Of a DNA stretch of 7,078 nt, positions 1 to 6,015 are shown one piece after another. Position 1 is the stretch's first letter. Every line of letters starts with the position of its first letter. A program made the translations under genes and the position numbers. This DNA is from Candidatus Nanopelagicales bacterium (lineage in GTDB: Bacteria; Actinomycetota; Actinomycetes; S36-B12), in assembly GCA_018399515.1 (NCBI GenBank), contig JAGYOB010000288.1:1-7078 (forward strand), in the 5' to 3' direction. The notes below the pieces were generated by a model. The model saw only the letters and a list, made by a program, of their open reading frames with translations. It made no database searches and was not told where the DNA came from.

Positions 1-606
1 CGCGGTGAACGACGTCTGCACATCGGGTTTGACGATCACCGCGTTGCCCGCGATCAGCCCCGGCACCGCGTCGCTGGCGGCCAAGGTCAGCGGGTAATTC
101 CACGGTGCGATCACTCCCACCACACCGACGGGGTGACGCCACAGGCGCACGCGAGTCAGGAGCGGAAGCGCGCCCCGGGGACGACGTGGCTGCAGCGCCC
201 GCGGTGCCGTTCGCGCATAGTGCTGAATATTCAGCGCGACATCGAGAACCTCCTCGTTCGCATCGCGCCGCGCCTTACCCGTTTCGAGCTGGATGAGATC
301 GAGCACCTCGTCGCGACGATCGAGCAGCAGGTCATGGAAACGCAGCAGAACGCCGATCCGCTCACCGATCGGACGAGCGGCCCACAGCCGCTGTGCGGCG
401 CGCGCCCGTCGCGCAGCCTCCTGGACATCGGCTGGGCTCGACAGTGGCAGCGCAGCGATGACCCCATCGGTGAACGGGCAGCAGATATCCATCGACGCCG
501 ACCCTGGTGCTGCCTGGACGAACCGGGCCAGAGAATCCGCGCCCGGGATTCTGGGGATCGGGTCGACCCCGCCGCGATCCACGCCGGGTTTATCAACGAG
601 CGCCAT
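1..606 (-). CDS. gabD2: Succinate-semialdehyde dehydrogenase, GabD2 type (N-terminal part, runs off window)
   Basis: This enzyme oxidises succinate semialdehyde to succinate with NAD(P)+, the last step of GABA and 4-hydroxybutyrate breakdown or of a 2-oxoglutarate bypass; it is cytosolic. The 202 residues visible are the N-terminal part of the aldehyde dehydrogenase coenzyme domain. PWNYP at 168-172 carries the oxyanion Asn (N170), and GNAVVIKPD at 187-195 carries the cofactor-binding Lys (K193). By memory, ETGKAR (108-113), SDAVPGLIAGNAVV and KPD-QT match mycobacterial GabD2 better than E. coli GabD. The catalytic Glu and Cys would lie in the missing C-terminal half, so activity cannot be judged. 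I chose the ATG at 606 because it lies 10 nt after the glpD stop; the first 35 or so residues are not conserved, so a later start is possible. No canonical Shine-Dalgarno is present, only GTAGG; see the motif at 614-623. Substrate is inferred from family resemblance. Confidence 0.9.
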   Translation of the reverse strand, partial: MALVDKPGVDRGGVDPIPRIPGADSLARFVQAAPGSASMDICCPFTDGVIAALPLSSPADVQEAARRARAAQRLWAARPIGERIGVLLRFHDLLLDRRDEVLDLIQLETGKARRDANEEVLDVALNIQHYARTAPRALQPRRPRGALPLLTRVRLWRHPVGVVGVIAPWNYPLTLAASDAVPGLIAGNAVIVKPDVQTSFTA

Positions 607-613
607 GGGCTCG

Positions 614-623
614 AACCTACCCC
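614..623 (-). promoter_or_regulatory. GGGGTAGGTT motif before gabD2 start (possible leaderless -10 or weak RBS)
   Basis: On the minus strand GGGGTAGGTT ends 7 nt before the gabD2 ATG. It overlaps the glpD stop codon, whose TAG is the TAG of the motif. The same 10-mer precedes glpD. TAGGTT fits the actinobacterial -10 consensus TANNNT at the spacing expected of a leaderless transcript. Alternatively the AGG acts as a weak Shine-Dalgarno 9 nt from the start. No -35 box is evident. Confidence 0.3.
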
Positions 624-2395
624 GGTAGTCCGATCCGTGCGCAGAACCGCTGCAGCTGCTCATCCATCTCCTGTGGTGACCAGCCGAGGGCCATCCCGAC
701 GATCGGCGCGGCTGCACGAGCCGCCGCTTCGCCATGATCGGGAACCTCCAGGGTCACCCGCAGTCGGCGGGTGAGGACGTCATCGAGATCACAGGCCCCC
801 TGATGGGTCACGGCCACAACAACCTCCGCCTTAAGGTAAGGAGCTGCTTCGATGAGCGGTTGAGCGAGATCGGGATCGCTGCGCATCACCTCGAACACCT
901 CGGTCACCCGATCACCATGTCGACGCAGCAGGGATTCCATCAGCTCGGTAGACAATCCGACCTCGCGAGCGAGCACACCACGCTCGGCCCACATCGACAC
1001 ATAGTCGTCGGCGCCAATTAACGGGATGTCGGCGGTCGATGACTCTGGGATCGGCTCTTCGCGTTCGAGGGAATCGAGTTGCGCAACAGCGGCGTCGACG
1101 ACATCGGCCGCCATAACCCGGTAGGTCGTGTACTTTCCGCCAGCGATCACGACCAGACCCGGTGCCGGGCGGATGATCGCGTGTTCACGAGACAAAGTCG
1201 TTGTGGCGTCATCCCCTGCAGGATCAGGGTCCTCAGCGAGCAGCGGGCGCAATCCCGAGTACGTCGCCACGACGTCTTCGCGGGTGAGCGGACGAGCCAG
1301 CCAACGATTCGCCTGATCGAGCAGATAGTCGATATCGGCTTCACTCGCGTGCGGATCGTCCATGGCGCCATCGTCGGAACTCCACGGAGTATCGGTGGTG
1401 CCGACTAACCAGAATTTTCCCCAGGGCAGCAGGAACAGCACGCTCACCGGGGTGCGAGCGATCATCGCGGTCGTGGAACGGATCGCATCGGCCGGCACGA
1501 CCAGGTGCACCCCCTTGCTCTGGCGTACCCGACCGGGAGCCTGCGCATCCGCGAGATGAACCAGGTCGTCGGTCCACACTCCGGCCGCACCGACCACGAC
1601 ACGGGCGTGGATGTCGTAGTCACGATCAGCGAGCGCATCATGAACGCGAACGCCGACCACATCGTCCCCCTCGCGCAGCAAGGAGGTCACCTTCGTGCGC
1701 GTGACGACGAAAGCGCCACGCGCTGCTGCTGTTCGGGCGACAGCGACCGTGTGTCGCGCGTCATCGATCTGGGCATCGTGGAACCGCACGGCACCGGCGA
1801 CTCCGTCGGTGTCCAGATCCGGGGCGAGCGCTTTGGCCTGCTCGCGGCTGAGGCTCTTCGGTCGCGGCATGCTGCCCCCATAGGCACCAACCCGACTGAG
1901 CATGTCGTACAGGTGAATTCCCGACGCGACGTACGGACGCTGCCAACCTTTCTCGACGGGGAACAAGAACGGCACCGGTCGCACCAGATGCGGAGCGAGA
2001 CGATCCAGCAGCAGGCCCCGTTCGGTGAGCGCTTCGTGGACGAGCGAGAACTCCCGCTGCTCCAGATAGCGCAAACCGCCGTGAGCCAGGCGGGATGAAC
2101 GTGACGAGGTCCCTGCGGCGAGGTCGTTCATTTCGATCAGCCCGACACGCAATCCTCGGGCCGCGGCGTCAAGTGCGGCGCCGCATCCCACGACACCACC
2201 ACCGATGATCACGATGTCCAGCGGTTGTTCAGCCGTCGTGGCCTGCAAAGCAGCCACGGCCCTTTCCCGCTGCAGCGGACCGAGCCGGTCGTCACCGATG
2301 TGGGCATCGCTCTTTCGATCTCCCGCGGAGAGGTCACCGGCGGATAGATCACCTGCGGAACGGTCGTCGCGCTCCGTGGTCCCGTTGTTCCCCAC
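617..2395 (-). CDS. glpD: Aerobic glycerol-3-phosphate dehydrogenase, FAD-dependent
   Basis: GlpD oxidises sn-glycerol 3-phosphate to dihydroxyacetone phosphate and passes electrons through FAD to the membrane quinone pool, linking glycerol and lipid breakdown to glycolysis and respiration. The 592-residue protein has a dinucleotide-binding motif GGGVVG at 65-70 with the acidic ribose-binding E88. The family signature TSSRSSRLAHGGLRYLE lies at 96-112, and the second signature GGKYTTYR at 419-426. A C-terminal helical domain occupies about 450-590, with the conserved HQGACDLDDVLTRR at 531-544. Length matches actinobacterial GlpD (about 560-590). The start is GTG: an in-frame TAG sits 12 nt upstream and no later start precedes the conserved LGPLQR at 38-43, so it is the only workable start. 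Residues 12-26 are a (R/L)SAGD triple repeat in a poorly conserved N-terminal extension. It is 37 nt after guaB3 and 10 nt before gabD2. No signal peptide; peripheral membrane association is expected from the family. Confidence 0.97.
   Translation of the reverse strand: MGNNGTTERDDRSAGDLSAGDLSAGDRKSDAHIGDDRLGPLQRERAVAALQATTAEQPLDIVIIGGGVVGCGAALDAAARGLRVGLIEMNDLAAGTSSRSSRLAHGGLRYLEQREFSLVHEALTERGLLLDRLAPHLVRPVPFLFPVEKGWQRPYVASGIHLYDMLSRVGAYGGSMPRPKSLSREQAKALAPDLDTDGVAGAVRFHDAQIDDARHTVAVARTAAARGAFVVTRTKVTSLLREGDDVVGVRVHDALADRDYDIHARVVVGAAGVWTDDLVHLADAQAPGRVRQSKGVHLVVPADAIRSTTAMIARTPVSVLFLLPWGKFWLVGTTDTPWSSDDGAMDDPHASEADIDYLLDQANRWLARPLTREDVVATYSGLRPLLAEDPDPAGDDATTTLSREHAIIRPAPGLVVIAGGKYTTYRVMAADVVDAAVAQLDSLEREEPIPESSTADIPLIGADDYVSMWAERGVLAREVGLSTELMESLLRRHGDRVTEVFEVMRSDPDLAQPLIEAAPYLKAEVVVAVTHQGACDLDDVLTRRLRVTLEVPDHGEAAARAAAPIVGMALGWSPQEMDEQLQRFCARIGLPG
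2318..2362 (-). repeat. Three 15-nt in-frame repeats encoding (R/L)SAGD in GlpD N-terminus
   Basis: Three consecutive 15-nt units encode RSAGD, LSAGD, LSAGD (GlpD residues 12-26). The units differ mainly at synonymous third positions, so the array is either old or kept at the protein level. It lies upstream of the conserved part of the enzyme, in a region likely to be disordered. Confidence 0.85.
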
Positions 2396-2401
2396 AGCCC
2401 T

Positions 2402-2411
2402 AACCTACCCC
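2402..2411 (-). promoter_or_regulatory. GGGGTAGGTT motif before glpD start (possible leaderless -10 or weak RBS)
   Basis: The minus strand reads GGGGTAGGTT, then 6 nt (AGGGCT), then the GTG start of glpD. It is identical to the motif before gabD2. TAGGTT fits TANNNT for a leaderless promoter, and the following AGGG could instead serve as a close, weak Shine-Dalgarno. The whole guaB3-glpD gap is only 37 nt, so any -35 box would lie at or inside the end of guaB3; I see no clear one. Confidence 0.3.
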
Positions 2412-2432
2412 CGTTTTCCAGGTGCTGGAGCC

Positions 2433-3551
2433 TCACTCGGCGGGGGCGGTGATGACCTCGATGCGCTGGAACTCCTTCAGGTCGCTGTACCCCGTGGTCG
2501 CCATTGCCTTGCGCAGCGCGCCGACGATATTCGCTGACCCATCCGCGGTGTGCGACGGGCCGTGCAGGATCTCGGCGAGGGTCCCTACCGTTCCCAGGAC
2601 CTTGCGTTCCCCGCGCGGCAACGTGGGATGCCATGCTTCGGCACCCCAGTGCACCCCGCGCCCGGGTGAATCGGTGGCGCGGGCGAAAACCGAGCCGATC
2701 ATCGCCGCATCAGCACCACACGCGATCGCCTTGACCAGGTCGCCGCTGGAACCTACCGAACCATCGGCGATCACATGCACGTAGCGACCCTGCGACTCAT
2801 CGAGGTAGTCGCGCCGCGCCTCGGCGACCTCGGCGACCGCGGTCGCCATCGGGACTCGGATCCCCAGCACATCAGAGGTCGTGTGCGCGGCCCCGCCGCC
2901 GAATCCCACGAGCACGCCGGCTGCGCCAGTGCGCATGAGGTGCAAAGCCGCCTGATAGGTCGAGCAGCCGCCGACGATCACGGGAACATCGAGGTCGTAG
3001 ATGAACGTCTTCAGATTCAACGGCTCACCGTCACCGGAGACGTGCTCGGCCGACACCGTCGTGCCGCGGATGACGAGCAAATCGACTCCTGCGGCGACCG
3101 CAGCTGGAGCGAGCGCCGCGGCACGCTGGGGGGAAACCGCGACGGCGACAGTCCCTCCTCCCTCGCGTAACTGGGCGACGCGCTCGGCGACCAGATCCGG
3201 GTCGACCGGGGCCTGGGCGTAGATCCTCTGCAACTGGGCGATGGCTTCTGATTCGGACACATCACCGATCGCGTCCAGAAGTGATTGCGGATCGGAGTAC
3301 CGCGTCCACAAACCCTCGAGGTTGAGAACGGCGAGTACACCGAGTCGAGACAGTTCTGCAGCGCTGTCCGGCGAAACCACCGAATCCATCGGTGCCGCGA
3401 TGACCGGCGTGGCGAACCGATAGGCATCAATACGCCATTCCGTTGAAACCTCGTCGGGGTTTCGGGTTCGCCGACTCGGCGCCACCGCGATGTCATCGAA
3501 GCTATAGGCGGTGCGACCTCGCTTGCCGCGACCAATCTCGATGCTCGTCAC
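2433..3551 (-). CDS. guaB3: GuaB3-family IMP dehydrogenase paralogue lacking CBS domains and catalytic Cys
   Basis: A 372-residue (beta/alpha)8-barrel protein of the IMPDH/GMP reductase superfamily, equivalent to mycobacterial GuaB3 (about 375 aa). Diagnostic segments are SFDDIAVAPSRRTR at 17-30, DGEPLNLKTFIYDLDVPV at 174-191, RRDYLDESQGRYVHVIADG at 246-264, and SDLKEFQ at 356-362. The phosphate-binding part is retained (ADGSVGSSGD at 262-271, IGS at 285-287). The CBS pair is absent. The loop that in IMPDH reads GPGSICTT reads GGGAAHTT (218-225), so H223 replaces the nucleophilic Cys; the Arg-Tyr flap pair also has no evident counterpart. Canonical IMPDH catalysis is therefore doubtful, although cyanobacterial GuaB3 proteins that keep the Cys are reported as active. 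The start is GTG with AGGAG 10 nt upstream overlapping the guaB stop, implying translational coupling. Function is unproven; a modulating or partner role for GuaB is inference. Confidence 0.95.
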   Translation of the reverse strand: MTSIEIGRGKRGRTAYSFDDIAVAPSRRTRNPDEVSTEWRIDAYRFATPVIAAPMDSVVSPDSAAELSRLGVLAVLNLEGLWTRYSDPQSLLDAIGDVSESEAIAQLQRIYAQAPVDPDLVAERVAQLREGGGTVAVAVSPQRAAALAPAAVAAGVDLLVIRGTTVSAEHVSGDGEPLNLKTFIYDLDVPVIVGGCSTYQAALHLMRTGAAGVLVGFGGGAAHTTSDVLGIRVPMATAVAEVAEARRDYLDESQGRYVHVIADGSVGSSGDLVKAIACGADAAMIGSVFARATDSPGRGVHWGAEAWHPTLPRGERKVLGTVGTLAEILHGPSHTADGSANIVGALRKAMATTGYSDLKEFQRIEVITAPAE

Positions 3552-3561
3552 GTGGAATCAG

Positions 3562-3566
3562 CTCCT
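3562..3566 (-). promoter_or_regulatory. Ribosome binding site of guaB3 overlapping guaB stop codon
   Basis: The minus strand reads TAGGAG, in which TAG is the guaB stop codon (3567-3565) and AGGAG is a good Shine-Dalgarno 10 nt before the guaB3 GTG. The overlap makes translational coupling of the two paralogues likely and supports the GTG start. Confidence 0.7.
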
Positions 3567-5079
3567 AGCCGCGGGAGTGGTAGTTCGGCGCTTCAACGGT
3601 CATCGTCACATCGTGCGGATGGCTTTCCTTCAGCCCCGCTGCCGTGATTCGCACGAAACGACCCCGGGCATGCAACTGCGGAATCGTCGATGCCCCGGAA
3701 TATCCCATGGACGCGCGTAACCCACCGATCAATTGGTGTGCGACGACACCGAGCGGACCGCGGTAGGGCACCATCCCCTCGATGCCCTCGGGCACGAGCT
3801 TGTCATCACTGAGCACATCGTCTTGAAAGTATCGATCCTTGGAAAACGATCGCGCCTGGCCCCGTGACTGCATTGCGCCAAGCGACCCCATCCCTCGATA
3901 GGCCTTGAACTGCTTGCCGTTGACGAACACCGCTTCGCCGGGAGCCTCCTCGCAACCGGCGAGCAAGCTGCCGAGCATGACACTGTCGGCCCCCGCGACG
4001 AGGGCCTTGGCGATATCTCCGGAGAACTGCAGGCCACCGTCACCGATGACCGGCACCCCCGAGGGGCGTGCAGCCTGAGCTGCAGCGTGGATCGCCGATA
4101 CCTGAGGCACCCCGACGCCTGCGACGACCCGGGTGGTGCAGATGGACCCGGGCCCGACACCGACCTTGATGCCATCAGCACCTGCATCGATCAGCGCCTG
4201 GGCGCCCTCGCGGGTGGCGACATTGCCGCCGATCACATCGACCGAGGTCGACTTCTTCAGGAGCGCGACGGTGTCGGCCACCGCCCGGGAATGGCCGTGA
4301 GCGGTGTCGACCACGAGCAGGTCGACTCCCGCCTCGATCAGTGTCAGCGCGCGCTTGTGCGCATCGGCGCCGACTCCCACAGCCGCTCCGACGACAAGGC
4401 GGCCGTCAGGATCCTTCGTGGCATTCGGGTACTTATCGGATTTCACGAAGTCCTTGACGGTGAACAAGCCACCGAGTCGGCCGTCGGAGTGGACGAGGGG
4501 CAGTTTCTCGACCTTGTGCTGGGCGAGGAGTGCCAGTGCCTGCTCGGGATCGACACCGACCGGAGCAGTCACGAGGGGCATCGGCGTCATGAGTTCGCCG
4601 ACCGGCCTCGTGTCGTCATCTTCGAAACGCATATCGCGGTTGGTGACGATGCCCAGCAGCACACCGTCATCGTCGACGACAGGGACACCGCTGATGCGAT
4701 AGCGACCGCAGAGGGCGTCTACTTGACCCATGGTGTCGTGCGGGTGACAGGTCACCGGACGCGACACCATGCCTGCCTCGGACCGCTTGACCATGTCCAC
4801 CTGCTCCGCCTGGTCATCGATCGACAGATTGCGATGCAAGATTCCCACGCCACCCTGCCGTGCCATGGCGATCGCCATGCGGGCTTCGGTCACGGTGTCC
4901 ATGGCGCTGGATACCAGGGGCATGCGGATGCTGAGGTTGCGCGACAACCGGGTCGTGGTGTCGACCTCACTGGGCACGACGTCGGATTCGGCCGGTAGCA
5001 GCAGCACATCATCGAAGGTCAGCCCGAGGTAGGCGAACTCCGCGGGCACGGCGTCGGTGGGATCGAGCGACGGCGGCAT
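3565..5079 (-). CDS. guaB: Inosine-5'-monophosphate dehydrogenase
   Basis: GuaB oxidises IMP to XMP with NAD+, the committed step of guanine nucleotide synthesis, in the cytosol as a tetramer or octamer. The 504-residue protein is complete. TFDDVLLLPAES lies at 21-32 in the first barrel segment. A CBS pair (Bateman domain, purine-nucleotide sensing) occupies about 104-152 and 163-213. The active-site loop GPGSICTTR at 309-317 contains the nucleophile C314. The IMP-binding GDGGLQFSGD is at 346-355, YRGMGSLGAM at 394-403, and the flap Arg-Tyr pair at R416-Y417 in DRYFQDD; PEGIEG at 430-435 contributes to the C-terminal ion site. All key residues are present, so this is the housekeeping enzyme. 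The ATG at 5079 has no Shine-Dalgarno; TAGCCT lies 6 nt upstream, which may indicate a leaderless promoter. guaB3 follows after 13 nt. Identification is essentially certain; the mode of expression is inferred. Confidence 0.99.
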   Translation of the reverse strand: MPPSLDPTDAVPAEFAYLGLTFDDVLLLPAESDVVPSEVDTTTRLSRNLSIRMPLVSSAMDTVTEARMAIAMARQGGVGILHRNLSIDDQAEQVDMVKRSEAGMVSRPVTCHPHDTMGQVDALCGRYRISGVPVVDDDGVLLGIVTNRDMRFEDDDTRPVGELMTPMPLVTAPVGVDPEQALALLAQHKVEKLPLVHSDGRLGGLFTVKDFVKSDKYPNATKDPDGRLVVGAAVGVGADAHKRALTLIEAGVDLLVVDTAHGHSRAVADTVALLKKSTSVDVIGGNVATREGAQALIDAGADGIKVGVGPGSICTTRVVAGVGVPQVSAIHAAAQAARPSGVPVIGDGGLQFSGDIAKALVAGADSVMLGSLLAGCEEAPGEAVFVNGKQFKAYRGMGSLGAMQSRGQARSFSKDRYFQDDVLSDDKLVPEGIEGMVPYRGPLGVVAHQLIGGLRASMGYSGASTIPQLHARGRFVRITAAGLKESHPHDVTMTVEAPNYHSRG

Positions 5080-5085
5080 GCGTGA

Positions 5086-5091
5086 AGGCTA
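5086..5091 (-). promoter_or_regulatory. guaB: Candidate -10 box (TAGCCT) of a leaderless guaB promoter
   Basis: In the 66-nt gap before guaB the minus strand reads GGGTAGCCT, then 6 nt, then ATG. TAGCCT fits TANNNT and is placed so that transcription would begin at or next to the A of the start codon. There is no Shine-Dalgarno here, which is compatible with a leaderless transcript. No recognisable -35 hexamer lies 16-18 nt upstream, so this rests on the -10 alone. Confidence 0.35.
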
Positions 5092-5099
5092 CCCGCAGA

Positions 5100-5120
5100 G
5101 CGACCCGATGGGTGCGTCGC
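5100..5120. promoter_or_regulatory. Interrupted inverted repeat upstream of guaB
   Basis: GCGAC (5100-5104) and GTCGC (5116-5120) are exact inverted copies, with a further CCC-GAT-GGG dyad inside. It sits where the -35 region of the proposed guaB promoter would be, so it could be an operator or an RNA hairpin. There is no T-run, so it is not a standard terminator. The arms are short and chance is quite possible. Confidence 0.2.
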
Positions 5121-5145
5121 ATCAAGTCTCAAGGCGCAGCCGGCC

Positions 5146-6015
5146 CTAGCGGCCAGCCAGTGCTCGCAAGCTCGCGATATCCGGGCGCTCCCGCCACCTT
5201 GATGCGAACTCTCCCGAGGGACCATCAGGCAGGTGCGCCTCGATGAGCCGAGTGGCCCAGGCGCCGTGGAACACCAGAGGCGCTGACACCACGACCTGCG
5301 GGTCCACCCGCTCGGCAGCCATCGCGATCAACGCCAGCGGCCACATCAGTGACACCCACCCGTACCGTCTGGCTCGGGTGCCCAGACGTTCGCAGATCTC
5401 GACTGCTTCGACCGCCCCGCCCGATCCGAGGAGTCCTGCAGCCAGGATGGCCTGCGACTTCAGGTGGTGACGAGCGCTGTGGGGCGTGCTGGACGCGATC
5501 GCTACCCGGGCGTGATCGACCGCGGCCGCCGCGTCACCGCGCAGGAGTGCCGCTTCGGCGTGCACCCACGCCGCTCGCACGTGGGCCCGCCACGGCTGGA
5601 GCAGGGAGTGCGCACCCGAAGCTGAGGCAGACGCCTCGTCCGCATCAGCATCCGCGCAGGCCCGGCCACCTAACCGATCACCTAACCGATCCACCACCTC
5701 CTCCACCAGACCCAGGTGCTCGGCAGCCTCGGCGACGAAACCTCCCGCGATCGCGTCAGCAGCGATTCCGATCCATGCATCAGCCAGTTGAAGATCGTTC
5801 ACGGCGAGTTCGACGGCCATGTCGTCATGGCGTCGCGCGAGGTCGAGCTGACCGATCTGGCGGTAGTGGCTGCCGCACGTCGAGTGGGCCAGGGAGGCCA
5901 TCGGATCGCGATCATCGATCATCGCCAACCGATGCCACGCGGGCAGGTATCGACCGCGGACACCAAGGTCGACGGCCTGAGACCAGGGGTCGTTCCGGGT
6001 GAGCGATGCGCCCAT
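5146..6015 (-). CDS. Conserved-looking alpha-helical (TPR-like) protein of unknown function
   Basis: I do not recognise this 289-residue protein. It is rich in Ala, Leu and Arg, has no signal peptide or clear membrane span, and is built of paired helices resembling tetratricopeptide repeats. Repeat-like units are at about 12-33, 43-71 (G-QLDLARRHDDMAVELA), 78-110, 145-176 (AEAALLRGDAAAAVDHARVA) and 182-212. The pattern suggests a protein-binding scaffold. Residues 113-134 are a low-complexity insert (RLGDRLGG then alternating Ala/Asp and Ala/Ser), part of which is a 12-bp tandem duplication. The ATG at 6015 overlaps the regulator's TGA by one base; an in-frame GTG just before it (6018) would give a four-base GTGA overlap, so either start is possible. 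Coupling to the MerR gene suggests a partner role, for example transmitting or modulating its signal, but this is inference. A 66-nt gap separates it from guaB. Confidence 0.8.
   Translation of the reverse strand: MGASLTRNDPWSQAVDLGVRGRYLPAWHRLAMIDDRDPMASLAHSTCGSHYRQIGQLDLARRHDDMAVELAVNDLQLADAWIGIAADAIAGGFVAEAAEHLGLVEEVVDRLGDRLGGRACADADADEASASASGAHSLLQPWRAHVRAAWVHAEAALLRGDAAAAVDHARVAIASSTPHSARHHLKSQAILAAGLLGSGGAVEAVEICERLGTRARRYGWVSLMWPLALIAMAAERVDPQVVVSAPLVFHGAWATRLIEAHLPDGPSGEFASRWRERPDIASLRALAGR
5667..5690 (-). repeat. Perfect 12-bp tandem duplication inside the helical protein gene
   Basis: The plus strand reads CACCTAACCGAT twice in a row with no mismatch. It keeps the reading frame and lies next to the Ala/Asp-Ala/Ser low-complexity stretch. 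Identity of both copies suggests a recent slippage event. Confidence 0.9.

Noticed and set aside
231..596. Minus-strand 121-codon frame at the gabD2 N-terminus
   Set aside because: The neighbouring frame from 606 gives a clear aldehyde dehydrogenase sequence across the same bases.
1505..2098. Plus-strand 197-codon frame within glpD
   Set aside because: Antisense to the conserved FAD and substrate-binding parts of glpD; no motif or ribosome binding site supports it.
2417..2429. TCCAG-GTG-CTGGA inverted repeat between guaB3 and glpD
   Set aside because: A 5-bp stem with no U-run after it on the transcribed strand is too weak to call a terminator.
4087..4998. A 303-codon plus-strand open frame opposite guaB
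   Set aside because: It lies wholly antisense to a certain guaB, has no recognisable motif and shows His/Asp/Arg-rich composition typical of a high-GC shadow frame.
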